Origin: Candidatus Accumulibacter propinquus
Lineage (GTDB): Bacteria > Pseudomonadota > Gammaproteobacteria > Burkholderiales > Rhodocyclaceae
DNA: 64,000 nt
NCBI GenBank assembly: GCA_016714935.1
Contig: JADKBU010000005.1
Location: 1-64,000 of the forward strand
Reading direction: 5' to 3'
A model generated the notes under the pieces. That model was given only the letters and a program-made list of their open reading frames with translations, was not told where the DNA came from and ran no database searches. This document shows positions 43,176-52,898 of this stretch, one piece after another (position 1 is the first letter of the stretch; the number at the start of each line of letters is the position of its first letter). Made by a program: the position numbers and the translations under genes.

Positions 43176-44888
43176 ATGACGATGATGACGGGTGCGGAGA
43201 TTGTAATCAGGTGCCTGCAGGAAGAAAAGGTCGAATACGTATTCGGCTATCCGGGTGGGTCGGTCCTTCACATTTATGATGCGCTGTTCAAGCAGGACCA
43301 GATCAAACATATTCTGGTTCGTCATGAACAGGCTGCGGTGCATGCGGCTGACGGTCTGGCGCGTTCCTCGCACAAGGTCGGCGTGGCTCTGGTGACCTCA
43401 GGTCCCGGCGCGACCAATGCGGTGACCGGTATTGCCACCGCGTACATGGATTCCGTTCCGCTGGTGGTGATCTCGGGGCAGGTGCCGAACGCCTATATCG
43501 GACAGGATGCCTTCCAGGAATGCGATACCGTCGGCATCACGCGTCCCTGCGTGAAGCACAACTTCCTGGTCAATGATGTGCATAAGCTGGCGGTGACGAT
43601 CAAGAAAGCCTTCTTCATCGCCAACAGCGGTCGCCCGGGTCCGGTGGTGGTCGATATTCCGAAGGATGTCACCGCCGCCAAATGCAAGTTCGAGTATCCG
43701 GATACGATCCAGTTGCGTTCCTACAACCCGGTCATCAAGGGGCATCTGGGGCAGATCAAGAAGGCCGTGCACCTGCTGCTCGAGGCCAAGCGGCCGATGA
43801 TCTATACCGGCGGTGGCGTCATTCTGTCCAATGGCGCCGAGCAATTGACCCGACTCACGCGCCGCCTCGGATTTCCGATCACCAACACCTTGATGGGGCT
43901 TGGAGCTTATCCGGGCACCGACCGCCAATTCCTCGGCATGCCCGGCATGCACGGCACGGTCGAGGCGAATCTGGCCATGCAGCATTGCGACGTATTGCTG
44001 GCCATCGGTGCCCGTTTTGACGACCGAGTGATCGGCAATCCGGAGAATTACGCCTCGATCCCTCGCAAGATCATCCACATCGACATCGATCCCTCGTCAA
44101 TTTCCAAACGCGTCAAGGTGGATGTGCCCATCGTCGGCAACGTTCCGGATGTCCTCGAGGAGATGCTCCGATTGCTGGATGCCGGGAACGTCAGCCCGGA
44201 TGCTGCGGCATTGGCGGCCTGGTGGAAGGAAATCGAGGAGTGGCGCGGCAAGCTGTGCATGAAATACCGCATGAAGAAGGGTGTCATCATGCCGCAGTAC
44301 GTGATGGAGAAACTGTATGAGGTGACCGGCGGCAACGCGATCGTCACCTCGGACGTCGGCCAGCATCAAATGTGGGCCGCGCAATATTACAAGTTCGACG
44401 AGCCGCGTCGCTGGCTCAACTCGGGTGGCCTCGGTACCATGGGGGTTGGTCTGCCCTATGCCATGGGTGCAGCGCTGCAGCATCCGGAAATGCAGATCGC
44501 CTGCGTGACCGGTGAAGGTTCGATCCAGATGTGCATTCAGGAGCTGTCGACAGCCAAGCAGTTTCGTTTGCCGATCAAGATCATCAATCTCAACAATCGC
44601 TACCTGGGCATGGTACGGCAGTGGCAGGAGATGTTCTATGGCAGCCGGTACTCGGAGTCGTACATGGATTCGTTGCCCGACTTCGTGAAGCTCGCCGAGG
44701 CCTATGGTCACGTAGGTATCCGCGTCGAACGGCCAGAGGATGTCGAGGCCGCGCTGCGCAAGGCATTCATCGACCACAAGGACGATCTCGTTTTCATCGA
44801 TTTCATTACCGATCAGAAGGCGAACGTGTTCCCGATGGTAGCCGCCGGCAAGGGCCTGGCGGACATGATCCTGACCGAAGATCTGTAA
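43176..44888 (+). CDS. ilvB: acetolactate synthase large subunit
   Basis: 570 residues from the ATG at 43176 (MTMMTGAEIVIRCLQEEKVE). TPP activation glutamate in VRHEQAAVHAADGLAR, FAD domain in the middle, and the TPP/metal stretch TGEGSIQMCIQELST to LNNRYLGMVRQWQ. Makes acetolactate or acetohydroxybutyrate, first common step to valine, leucine and isoleucine. First gene of ilvB-ilvH-ilvC-pssA-leuA. Confidence 0.97.
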   Translation: MTMMTGAEIVIRCLQEEKVEYVFGYPGGSVLHIYDALFKQDQIKHILVRHEQAAVHAADGLARSSHKVGVALVTSGPGATNAVTGIATAYMDSVPLVVISGQVPNAYIGQDAFQECDTVGITRPCVKHNFLVNDVHKLAVTIKKAFFIANSGRPGPVVVDIPKDVTAAKCKFEYPDTIQLRSYNPVIKGHLGQIKKAVHLLLEAKRPMIYTGGGVILSNGAEQLTRLTRRLGFPITNTLMGLGAYPGTDRQFLGMPGMHGTVEANLAMQHCDVLLAIGARFDDRVIGNPENYASIPRKIIHIDIDPSSISKRVKVDVPIVGNVPDVLEEMLRLLDAGNVSPDAAALAAWWKEIEEWRGKLCMKYRMKKGVIMPQYVMEKLYEVTGGNAIVTSDVGQHQMWAAQYYKFDEPRRWLNSGGLGTMGVGLPYAMGAALQHPEMQIACVTGEGSIQMCIQELSTAKQFRLPIKIINLNNRYLGMVRQWQEMFYGSRYSESYMDSLPDFVKLAEAYGHVGIRVERPEDVEAALRKAFIDHKDDLVFIDFITDQKANVFPMVAAGKGLADMILTEDL

Positions 44889-44900
44889 GGGAAAGGCAAG

Positions 44901-45392
44901 ATGCGACACATTATCTCAATCCTGCTGGAGAACGAAGCCGGTGCACTGTCGCGGGTCGCTGGTCTGTTTTCGGCGCGTGCCTACAACATCGAGACCCTGA
45001 CGGTCGCTCCGACCGAGGACCTCTCGCTGTCACGCCTGACCATCGTCACCTCGGGGACGGACGCCGTGATCGAGCAGATCACCAAGCAACTGAACAAGTT
45101 GATCGATGTCATCAAGGTTGTCGATCTCTCCGAGGCCGCGCATATCGAGCGGGAGTTGATGTTGATCAAGGTCCGGGCCACAGGCAAGGACCGCGAGGAA
45201 CTCAAGCGCCTGGCCGACATCTTCCGTGGCCACATCATCGATGTGACCGAATCGACCTATGTCATTGAACTGACCGCGAGCGGAGCGAAGCTCGATTCCT
45301 TCATTCAGGCGATAGACGCCGGACTGATTCTCGAGACCGTTCGTACGGGGGTATCCGGCATCGGCCGCGGCGAGCGTATTCTAAAAGTCTAA
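44901..45392 (+). CDS. ilvH: acetolactate synthase small (regulatory) subunit
   Basis: 163 residues: N-terminal ACT domain (ISILLENEAGALSRVAGLFS and NIETLTVAPTEDLSLSRLTI), which binds valine for feedback inhibition, and a C-terminal domain that activates the catalytic subunit. It starts 12 bases after ilvB. Confidence 0.97.
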   Translation: MRHIISILLENEAGALSRVAGLFSARAYNIETLTVAPTEDLSLSRLTIVTSGTDAVIEQITKQLNKLIDVIKVVDLSEAAHIERELMLIKVRATGKDREELKRLADIFRGHIIDVTESTYVIELTASGAKLDSFIQAIDAGLILETVRTGVSGIGRGERILKV

Positions 45393-45421
45393 GTACAGCG
45401 AACAGCAAAAGAGGAAATCGC

Positions 45422-46438
45422 ATGAAAGTTTTCTACGACAAGGACGCCGACCTCTCCCTGATCAAGGGCAAGAAGGTCACCATCGTTGGTTACGGCTCGC
45501 AGGGCCATGCACACGCGCAAAATCTGAGCGATTCCGGCGTCAAGGTGACGGTCGGTCTGCGCAAGGACGGTGCTTCGTGGAGCAAGGCCGAGAATGCCGG
45601 CTTGAAAGTCGAGGAAGTTGCCAGGGCAGTCCGGGGTGCCGACGTGGTGATGATGCTGCTCCCGGATGAGAGCATCCCGCAGGTATATAACGCCGAAGTG
45701 GCGCCGAACATGAAGAAGGGCGCGGCATTGGCCTTCGCACACGGCTTCAATGTGCATTACAACCAGGTGATTGCCCGTGATGATGTGGACGTCATCATGG
45801 TGGCCCCGAAGGGGCCGGGGCATACGGTACGCTCGGAGTACCTCAAGGGTGGTGGCGTACCATCGCTGATCGCCGTTCACCAGGACCGCTCCGGCAAGGC
45901 CCGTGACATCGCGCTGTCCTACGCGGCGGCCAATGGCGGGACCAAGGGCGGGGTGATCGAGACCAACTTCCGCGAGGAGACTGAAACCGACCTGTTCGGC
46001 GAACAGGCCGTTCTCTGCGGTGGTGCCGTCGAACTGGCCAAGATGGGCTTCGAGACGCTGGTCGAGGCGGGTTATGCGCCGGAGATGGCGTATTTCGAGT
46101 GCCTGCATGAACTGAAGTTGATTGTTGACCTGATGTACGAAGGCGGCATTGCCAACATGAACTACTCGATTTCGAACAATGCGGAGTACGGCGAGTACGT
46201 GACCGGGCCCGAGGTGATCAACGAGACCTCGCGTGCGGCAATGCGTGCCGCCCTGAAACGGATTCAGAACGGCGACTATGCCAAGATGTTCATCCTCGAA
46301 GGGCGTACCAACTACCCGGCGATGACCGCGCGTCGGCGTTTGATTGCACAACACGAGATCGAGACCGTCGGTGCCAAACTGCGCGACATGATGCCCTGGA
46401 TCAAGAAAAACAGGCTGGTCGATCAAAGCAAGAACTGA
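45422..46438 (+). CDS. ilvC: ketol-acid reductoisomerase (NADP+)
   Basis: 338 residues, class I. NADPH loop GYGSQGHAHAQNLSDSG, metal-binding EETETDLFGEQAVLCGG and C-terminal knotted domain with YSISNNAEYGEYVTGP. Converts acetolactate to dihydroxyisovalerate. AGAGGAAA precedes the ATG. Confidence 0.98.
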   Translation: MKVFYDKDADLSLIKGKKVTIVGYGSQGHAHAQNLSDSGVKVTVGLRKDGASWSKAENAGLKVEEVARAVRGADVVMMLLPDESIPQVYNAEVAPNMKKGAALAFAHGFNVHYNQVIARDDVDVIMVAPKGPGHTVRSEYLKGGGVPSLIAVHQDRSGKARDIALSYAAANGGTKGGVIETNFREETETDLFGEQAVLCGGAVELAKMGFETLVEAGYAPEMAYFECLHELKLIVDLMYEGGIANMNYSISNNAEYGEYVTGPEVINETSRAAMRAALKRIQNGDYAKMFILEGRTNYPAMTARRRLIAQHEIETVGAKLRDMMPWIKKNRLVDQSKN

Positions 46439-46515
46439 TCGCTTCCATGGCCTGGCGAGGCTGAGGGCGGCACTCGCCTCCCTCTCGCCCGCCTCTGCAC
46501 CGAGTCAACAGCGCA

Positions 46516-47289
46516 ATGCCCGAAATCAAGCCCCGCAAGACACTGTTCAATCCCGAGTTGCGGCGCCGCGGCATCTATCTACTGCCAAACCTGTTTACCA
46601 CCGCGGCGCTGTTTTGCGGGTTCTTTGCCATTGTCCAGGCGATGATGGGCGACTTCGAACGGGCTGCGGTGGCCATCTTCGTGGCGATGGTCCTCGATGG
46701 TCTCGACGGACGGGTCGCGCGCATGACGCGTACACAAAGCGCCTTTGGCGCCGAATATGACTCCCTGTCCGACATGGTGTCTTTTGGTGTCGCCCCGGCC
46801 CTGGTAACCTATGCTTGGGCGCTCAGGGACATGGGACGACTGGGGTGGATTGCCGCCTTCATTTATTGCGTCGGTGCAGCGTTGCGCCTGGCCCGCTTCA
46901 ATACGACGCTGGAAGTCACGGACCGGCGCTATTTCCAGGGATTGCCCAGCCCGGCCGCGGCGGCGCTGGTGACCGGTTTCTTCTGGGTCATGATCGACAA
47001 GCATGTCGCCGCCGCAGATGTTCGCTGGTTCGCTTGCGGGCTGGTGATCTTTGCCGGCATTTCGATGGTGTCAAACATTCGCTTTTACAGTTTCAAGGAC
47101 GTTAACCTGCGGCGCAGCGTTCCTTTCATCTTTGTGGTGGCCATAGCGCTCGGCTTTGCAGTGCTCTCCTACGACACGCCGATAGCCCTGTTCGGTCTGT
47201 TCGTCGCTTACGGGCTCTCGGGCTATGTTCTGGCGCTGTTGCACTGGTTCAGGCGCAAGCCGCCATCGCCACCAGCATCAGCAGTATAG
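46516..47289 (+). CDS. pssA: CDP-diacylglycerol--serine O-phosphatidyltransferase
   Basis: 257 residues with about seven membrane segments. The CDP-alcohol phosphotransferase motif DGLDGRVAR...GAEYDSLSD is complete. Makes phosphatidylserine in the inner membrane. In related bacteria psd, the decarboxylase gene, usually stands between ilvC and pssA; here only 77 bases separate them. Confidence 0.95.
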   Translation: MPEIKPRKTLFNPELRRRGIYLLPNLFTTAALFCGFFAIVQAMMGDFERAAVAIFVAMVLDGLDGRVARMTRTQSAFGAEYDSLSDMVSFGVAPALVTYAWALRDMGRLGWIAAFIYCVGAALRLARFNTTLEVTDRRYFQGLPSPAAAALVTGFFWVMIDKHVAAADVRWFACGLVIFAGISMVSNIRFYSFKDVNLRRSVPFIFVVAIALGFAVLSYDTPIALFGLFVAYGLSGYVLALLHWFRRKPPSPPASAV

Positions 47290-47392
47290 CCGGCCCGCCG
47301 CGGCCGCGCCGGAGGCCTTGTCGCCTCCTTTGACACGGCGATTCAATACTGTTTCAGCAGGGTATTTCCATCCCTCGATCCGGAGTCAGGAC

Positions 47393-48931
47393 ATGAAAGA
47401 GCATCTGGTAATATTCGATACCACTTTGCGCGACGGCGAGCAGAGCCCGGGCGCCTCGATGACCAAGGAAGAAAAACTGCGCGTTGCACGGCAACTGGAG
47501 CGGATGCGGGTCGATGTCATCGAGGCCGGCTTCGCAGCGGCCTCACCCGGCGACTTCGACGCCATCCAGTCGATTGCGAAGATCATCAAGGGCGCCACCG
47601 TTTGTTCGTTGGCACGTTCCAACGAGAACGACATCCGCCGGGCAGGCGAAGCGATCGCTCCTGCAGCCCGTGGGCGGATACATACGTTCATCGCCACCAG
47701 TCCGATCCACATGGAGAAGAAACTGCGCATGGCGCCCGACCAGGTCGTCGAGGCGGCGGTGAAGGCGGTGCATTGGGCGCGCGAATACACCGAGGATGTC
47801 GAGTTTTCGGCAGAAGACGCGGTACGCTCGGACGTCGATTTTCTTTGTCGTGTCTTCACCGCGGTGATCGCCGCGGGTGCCCGGACGATCAACGTTCCCG
47901 ATACCGTCGGCTACAGTGTTCCCTCGGTCTGGGGTGAACTGATGCGGACGCTGATCGAGCGCGTACCAGGGGCCGAGCAGGTGGTGTGGTCCACCCATTG
48001 CCACAACGATCTGGGGATGGCGGTGGCCAATTCACTGTCGGCCGTGCTGGCCGGTGCGCGTCAGGTCGAATGTACGATCAATGGCCTCGGCGAACGCGCC
48101 GGCAATGCCTCACTCGAAGAGGTGGTGATGGCCGTACGCACGCGCAGCGATCTTTTTCCGGTGCAGACCCGGATCGATACCACGCAAATCGTTCCCGCGT
48201 CCAAACTGGTGTCGCAGATTACCGGCTACCCGGTGCAGCCCAACAAGGCCGTCGTCGGCGCCAACGCCTTTGCGCACGAATCAGGAATTCATCAGGACGG
48301 GGTGCTGAAACACCGTGAAACCTACGAGATCATGCGTGCCGAGGATGTCGGCTGGGCGCAAAACAAATTGGTGCTTGGCAAGCACTCGGGTCGCAATGCC
48401 TTCAAGTCACGCCTGGCGGCATTGGGGATCGTCTTCGACAGCGAGGAGTCACTGAACGCAGCGTTTGCCCGCTTCAAGGAACTGGCCGACAAGAAACACG
48501 AAATCTTTGACGAAGACCTGCAGGCCCTGGTATCCGATGAGGACATCACTCCGGAGGGTGAGTACTACAAGCTGGTCTATTCGCACGTCTGTTCCGAAAC
48601 CGGCGAGACACCCGCCGCCAACGTCACTCTGACGGTTGGCGGCGTCGAGCAGAAGGCCTCGGGAATCGGCAGCGGCCCGGTCGATGCGACGTTCAAGGCG
48701 ATCGAATCGATCGCGGCCAGCGGTGCGCAACTGCTGCTCTATTCGGTCAATGCGATCACCACCGGAACCGACGCGCAGGGCGAAGTGACCGTCCGCCTGG
48801 CAAGAGCAGGCCGCATCGTCAATGGCAACGGTGCCGATACCGACATCGTCATCGCCTCGGCGAAGGCCTATCTGAATGCCTTGAACAAGCTGCAGTTCCC
48901 CGACCGGCTTGATCCGCAGGGGGATGTCTGA
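47393..48931 (+). CDS. leuA: 2-isopropylmalate synthase
   Basis: 512 residues from the ATG at 47393 (CAGGAC upstream). FDTTLRDGEQSPGASM, metal-site THCHNDLGMAVANSL and GLGERAGNASLEEV define the catalytic barrel; the C-terminal regulatory domain (from about 390) binds leucine. Commits ketoisovalerate to leucine. Last gene of the branched-chain amino acid cluster. Confidence 0.97.
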   Translation: MKEHLVIFDTTLRDGEQSPGASMTKEEKLRVARQLERMRVDVIEAGFAAASPGDFDAIQSIAKIIKGATVCSLARSNENDIRRAGEAIAPAARGRIHTFIATSPIHMEKKLRMAPDQVVEAAVKAVHWAREYTEDVEFSAEDAVRSDVDFLCRVFTAVIAAGARTINVPDTVGYSVPSVWGELMRTLIERVPGAEQVVWSTHCHNDLGMAVANSLSAVLAGARQVECTINGLGERAGNASLEEVVMAVRTRSDLFPVQTRIDTTQIVPASKLVSQITGYPVQPNKAVVGANAFAHESGIHQDGVLKHRETYEIMRAEDVGWAQNKLVLGKHSGRNAFKSRLAALGIVFDSEESLNAAFARFKELADKKHEIFDEDLQALVSDEDITPEGEYYKLVYSHVCSETGETPAANVTLTVGGVEQKASGIGSGPVDATFKAIESIAASGAQLLLYSVNAITTGTDAQGEVTVRLARAGRIVNGNGADTDIVIASAKAYLNALNKLQFPDRLDPQGDV

Positions 48932-48934
48932 ACC

Positions 48935-48957
48935 ATAGGGGGCGGTTGGCCCCCTAT
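48935..48957. terminator. hairpin between convergent leuA and DUF2069 gene
   Basis: ATAGGGGG, seven-base loop, CCCCCTAT: perfect 8-bp stem beginning four bases after the leuA stop. No T tract. It probably ends leuA transcription or protects the 3' end. Confidence 0.5.
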
Positions 48958-49298
48958 CACGCCGAGGGGCGTGTGAGCCGAGCGTAGGCGACGCTCGCGC
49001 AAAAGAAAATCAGCGACAACGCAGTTTCGGCGATCGCCAGCCACTGTGCAGGGCCCTGGTCGGTGGTAGCGCGCACGATGCCTTCGGTGAAATACAGCAG
49101 GATCAGCATCGCCGCCCACTGGTACGTATAGCGGCGGCCGTTGAGGAGTCCGAACAGCGGTGCAAGCAACGGCAGGCACTTCAGGGCCAGCCACGATCCC
49201 CCTGGGTGTACGGGGGCGAGGCGCAGTTCCCAGGCGAGACACAGGAAAATCAGCATGATGAGGCTGCTGCAGGCGGCCAGGTAGAGGGCCCGGAGCAT
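48957..49298 (-). CDS. DUF2069 family membrane protein
   Basis: 113 residues, four membrane segments, with LLNGRRYTYQWAAMLILLYFTEG in the middle (family motif around YTYQW). Function unknown. Shares one base with the stop of the flavoprotein gene upstream, the usual wrbA-DUF2069 pairing. Confidence 0.85.
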   Translation of the reverse strand: MLRALYLAACSSLIMLIFLCLAWELRLAPVHPGGSWLALKCLPLLAPLFGLLNGRRYTYQWAAMLILLYFTEGIVRATTDQGPAQWLAIAETALSLIFFCASVAYARLTRPSA

Positions 49299-49891
49299 CA
49301 GGAGGCGAGTTTCAGCGCGATGGCCGCGAGTCTGCGGCCTTGGGCGAATGCGAGTTGACGTTCGTCGTCGGTGAGCTTTGGATCGCCGTCGGCTCCGGCC
49401 AGGTGGCTGGCCCCGTAAGGGCTGCCGCCACTTCTTGTGCGCGCCAGTGCGGGCTCGCTATAAGGCAGGCCGACCACCAGCATGCCGTGATGCAGAAGTG
49501 GCAGCAGCATCGACAGGAGCGTGCTCTCCTGTCCACCGTGAGCGCTGGCCGTTGAGGTGAACACGCAGGCGGGTTTGCCCGCTAGCGTTCCAGCAGACCA
49601 TTCGCTAGCTGTGCTGTCCCAGAAGTATTTCATTGGCGCCGCCATGTTGCCGAAGCGCGTAGGACTGCCGAGCGCCAGTCCGATGCACTCAGCGAGATCC
49701 GCGGCTTCCACGTAGGGCGCGCCGGTGGTCGGCACCTCCGGTGCGCTGGCCGTGCATATCGGCGAAACCTTGGGGACCGTTCGCAAACGCGCCGTCACGC
49801 CGGCGGTTGCCTCGATACCGCGGGCGACCTGCTGGGCGAGGGCGTGTACCGAACCACGATGACTATAGTAGAGGACCAGAATTTCCGACAT
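49298..49891 (-). CDS. wrbA: NAD(P)H:quinone oxidoreductase, WrbA family
   Basis: 197 residues from the ATG at 49891. Flavodoxin-like FMN loop LYYSHRGSVHALAQQVARG, the WrbA stretch GSPTRFGNMAAPMKYFWD, and TSTASAHGGQESTLLSML. Two-electron quinone reduction protects against oxidative stress. Divergent from yihY. Confidence 0.9.
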   Translation of the reverse strand: MSEILVLYYSHRGSVHALAQQVARGIEATAGVTARLRTVPKVSPICTASAPEVPTTGAPYVEAADLAECIGLALGSPTRFGNMAAPMKYFWDSTASEWSAGTLAGKPACVFTSTASAHGGQESTLLSMLLPLLHHGMLVVGLPYSEPALARTRSGGSPYGASHLAGADGDPKLTDDERQLAFAQGRRLAAIALKLAS

Positions 49892-49975
49892 GGCGTTATT
49901 ATCCCGGAAACCGCCGCGAACGGCTAACCGCCAAGGCCTTGACAGATACCACCGATCTTGAAGAACGAGGAGCGC

Positions 49976-50818
49976 ATGTATTCCGCGAGATTTCCATGGC
50001 GGCGCTTCCTGGGGCGTATCGCACGTCGCTTTGTCGAGGAAAATTTCGATCAGATCAGCGCCAGCCTGGCTTTTACCACCCTTCTGTCGCTGGTTCCGCT
50101 GGTTGCTGTGGTGCTGAGCATCGTCACGGTGGTTCCCTACTTCCCGGACATGGTCGATCAGTTGGAACTGTTTCTGGCCCGCAGTCTTCTCCCGGAGCGA
50201 AGTGCCGGGTTGATTATCCAGTACGTTCTGGAGTTTTCTCAGAAGGCGGTAAACGTTACGGCCATTGGCCTGCTGGTTCTGGTGACGACCGTGCTGATGT
50301 TGCTGCTGACCATCGAACGGGCCTTCAACCACGTCTGGTCGGTCAGGGAAACGCGTCCGTGGTGGCAACGCCTGCGACTGTTTGCCGGATTGATCGCACT
50401 GTGGCCGCTGCTCATCGGTGGCGTGTTGCTTGCCACCTCATACGCCGTAACCATTTCGCTGGGCTTTCTGGACGAACCGCCGTGGGTCAGATGGCTGCTG
50501 GTAAAGGCGCTTGGGCTGATCATTGCCGGTTTGTTCCTGGGAGGGCTGTACCATGCGCTACCCAACACCCGTGTGGCGGCCGGCGACGCCGCGCGGGCCG
50601 GCGTGTTTGCCGCAGTCGGTTTTCTGCTGATGCAGCAGGCCTTCGAACTGTATCTGTCGAATTTCCCTTCGTATACGGCAGTTTACGGTGCCTTTGCGAC
50701 GCTGCCGATGTTCCTCGTCTGGCTCTATCTGTCCTGGGCGGTGGTCCTCATTGGTGCACTGGTTGCCGCGACCCTGCCCGAGTTCAGATCCGGAGGGAAC
50801 AGCGAGTCGGTACCCTAG
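49976..50818 (+). CDS. YihY/BrkB family inner-membrane protein
   Basis: 280 residues from the ATG at 49976 (GAGGAG upstream). About six membrane segments; family motifs DQISASLAFTTLLSLVPL near the start and YGAFATLPMFLVWLYLSW near the end. Function of the family is unsettled (once thought to be RNase BN). Its stop and that of the convergent gene share the sequence CTAG. Confidence 0.9.
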   Translation: MYSARFPWRRFLGRIARRFVEENFDQISASLAFTTLLSLVPLVAVVLSIVTVVPYFPDMVDQLELFLARSLLPERSAGLIIQYVLEFSQKAVNVTAIGLLVLVTTVLMLLLTIERAFNHVWSVRETRPWWQRLRLFAGLIALWPLLIGGVLLATSYAVTISLGFLDEPPWVRWLLVKALGLIIAGLFLGGLYHALPNTRVAAGDAARAGVFAAVGFLLMQQAFELYLSNFPSYTAVYGAFATLPMFLVWLYLSWAVVLIGALVAATLPEFRSGGNSESVP

Positions 50819-52335
50819 AAAGGGTCCTGGTCAGGCTCGATCGACAAGATCTCGACGCTGCCCGTCTGTTCGTCAACGTAAATGCTCTTCACCTCGCGCA
50901 CGGCGACGTTTTCGTCTTCGATGACGAGAAGCAGTTTATCGCGGTGTTTGGGTAGGGCGCCCGCTGCCACAATCAGCCATTGACCGGTGCGCAGCTTCGG
51001 AATCTCCGGCAAGATGAGTACGCGCAGGTGTTCGGTGCCGGTGCTGCCGTCCGAAGGCTGCGCGAGAATCGCCGGCACAGCCCTTGGCGCCAGAATTTGC
51101 AGGCCCAGTTCAAGATGCTCCGGGTTCTCCGAAACGGCCCAACGAACCATGCAAATCTGCCAGTTCTGGTCGGATCCCGTACGCACGGCGGCAACGTCGC
51201 CGACCGACAGCGCTCCGATATTGCCGGAGACATGCATGACCGAATATCCTTCGGGACTTTCGTTGGTGATCATCCAGGTCGACAACTCAACATTGGCGGC
51301 CGTGCCTTTTTGACTGAGTTGCCAGAGGCCGTCGATGCCCGCGCCCACCAGCGCCCTCTGGTTCTGCATGCGGCGCTGAAAACGGCGCTTTCCCGAATTG
51401 CTCCAGCGCACCGACAAACGCACGAGAACGCCACGCCCGGCGGGCGTACCTGCGAAATCGGGCAGATTCAGCTCCTGTGGCGGTGTGCCGGCGTCGAGTT
51501 GGGCGATCTGCACCTTGAGCAGCGCGCAGAGCCCGGCGATCGAATAGCAATCCAGATCGGCTGTCGGCAGCGCAATCTTGCGGAAGGACGACATGGCTGC
51601 CGCGTCGCGCAATGGATCGATACAGAGAGTGGCTGCATTCACCGCCGCGGACGAAGAGAGTGGCTCAATTTGGTTGGCAAAGCGTTCAAAGTAGTCGGTG
51701 AGGAACAGCACTTCGCGTGCAGTCAACGACGCCGGTTGCGCCCAGCCAAGCAGGATTGCGGCGTGATAGAGATGCTGCAGGCTATGAACTTCGCCCCTGG
51801 GAACCGTCGCGTGCAATTGCAGCCTGCGTGCCTCAGCATAGGTCTGATGCAGCAGCAGCCAAGTGCCTGCGCGCGCGGGCGAGGCAATCAAGTCACTGAT
51901 CATCAATTGCTGCGCCAGCACATATACGCTGCGCCACAGTGCCAGTTGACGCTCCTTATCGGGTGCGTGTTGCCGATCATGTTCGTCGAGTTGCGCAAGC
52001 GTGTCATCGGCAAGCATCTGCAACAAGTCCAGGAGGCTGCGGACGATGCGGCGCGTTTTCCGCGGCACCGGTAATACCAGATCGACGCTTAGCGAAGGAA
52101 TCAGTCGGGAAGTAACCATCGTGCTGCGGGAGTACAAGCCGTCCAGTATGCGCACGCGCTGCGGCAGCGTTCCGTCAATCTCCCGCAAGGCCTTCAGATG
52201 TGCTCGCAGCAAGGGGAGTTCGTCGGCGGGCTGAGGTGCCAATGGCATCTCCAGCCACTGCTGGATGCTTCGGATGCCGGACGGAATCGTTGCGGTTCGT
52301 TCTGTGCCAGCGGCGTTGAATACGGTGTCGGTCAT
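50815..52335 (-). CDS. large conserved hypothetical protein with PilZ-like C terminus
   Basis: 506 residues from the ATG at 52335, which follows AGGTGG; an ATG nine codons upstream is less well placed. The N-terminal two thirds are helical and cytoplasmic, with no known motif. From about 310 the pattern KRRFQRR, then NESPEGYSVMHVSG, GDVAAVR, ICMVRWAVSENPEHLELGLQIL follows the PilZ layout (RxxxR, (D/N)xSxxG, VxW, LGLQ). That would suggest c-di-GMP binding, but the spacing between the first two motifs is longer than usual. Context gives no function. Single gene. Confidence 0.7.
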   Translation of the reverse strand: MTDTVFNAAGTERTATIPSGIRSIQQWLEMPLAPQPADELPLLRAHLKALREIDGTLPQRVRILDGLYSRSTMVTSRLIPSLSVDLVLPVPRKTRRIVRSLLDLLQMLADDTLAQLDEHDRQHAPDKERQLALWRSVYVLAQQLMISDLIASPARAGTWLLLHQTYAEARRLQLHATVPRGEVHSLQHLYHAAILLGWAQPASLTAREVLFLTDYFERFANQIEPLSSSAAVNAATLCIDPLRDAAAMSSFRKIALPTADLDCYSIAGLCALLKVQIAQLDAGTPPQELNLPDFAGTPAGRGVLVRLSVRWSNSGKRRFQRRMQNQRALVGAGIDGLWQLSQKGTAANVELSTWMITNESPEGYSVMHVSGNIGALSVGDVAAVRTGSDQNWQICMVRWAVSENPEHLELGLQILAPRAVPAILAQPSDGSTGTEHLRVLILPEIPKLRTGQWLIVAAGALPKHRDKLLLVIEDENVAVREVKSIYVDEQTGSVEILSIEPDQDPF

Positions 52336-52579
52336 CAGGCCACCTGCCAAAGGGGGTTCCATTGTTGCCTGTCAGCCATGTCGCTGGGTACCTTTCGGCT
52401 GCGCAGGGCAACTTCCGTGCAGTCTGGGCGCAAGTCATAAAATCAATGCCTTGACCGACTGCCGCCGGTTTGCTGATTATACCTGTGAGGCCGCCTGCTG
52501 GGGGTCATCAAGTTTCCCCTGTTGTCCGGCTCGATGGTGTCCGGTAGCCCGGATTGTTCTCGAACCAGCCAACAGGTGC

Positions 52580-52607
52580 TTCATTATTCGCAATTTCTTG
52601 CTATAAT
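52580..52607 (+). promoter_or_regulatory. rpsP operon promoter
   Basis: Extended -10 TTGCTATAAT (TATAAT at 52602-52607), with a poor -35 TTCATT at 52580-52585 (spacing 16). The start of transcription would be about 25 bases before the rpsP ATG, giving a short leader. Confidence 0.7.
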
Positions 52608-52640
52608 CGTCCCCTTTTTCTGGATTCGGAAGAGACTATC

Positions 52641-52895
52641 ATGGTTGTTATTCGTCTGGCCCGTGGTGGCGCGAAAAAGCGTCCCTTCTACAACATGGTG
52701 GTGGCTGATTCGCGCGCTCGTCGCGATGGCCGTTTCATCGAGCGCGTAGGCTTCTACAACCCGCTGGCCGCAGGCCAGGAACAGGGCCTGTACGTTGCCG
52801 TCGACCGCCTGAGCTACTGGCAGCAGCAAGGTGCCCAGACCTCGCCGACCGTTGCTCGTCTGCTCAAGCAGTCCGCCGCCAAGGTGGTAGCCTGA
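52641..52895 (+). CDS. rpsP: 30S ribosomal protein S16
   Basis: 84 residues from the ATG at 52641 (GGAAGAG upstream). MVVIRLARGGAKKRPFYNMV and RDGRFIERVGFYNP are diagnostic. First gene of the conserved rpsP-rimM-trmD-rplS operon. Confidence 0.98.
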   Translation: MVVIRLARGGAKKRPFYNMVVADSRARRDGRFIERVGFYNPLAAGQEQGLYVAVDRLSYWQQQGAQTSPTVARLLKQSAAKVVA

Positions 52896-52898
52896 ACC

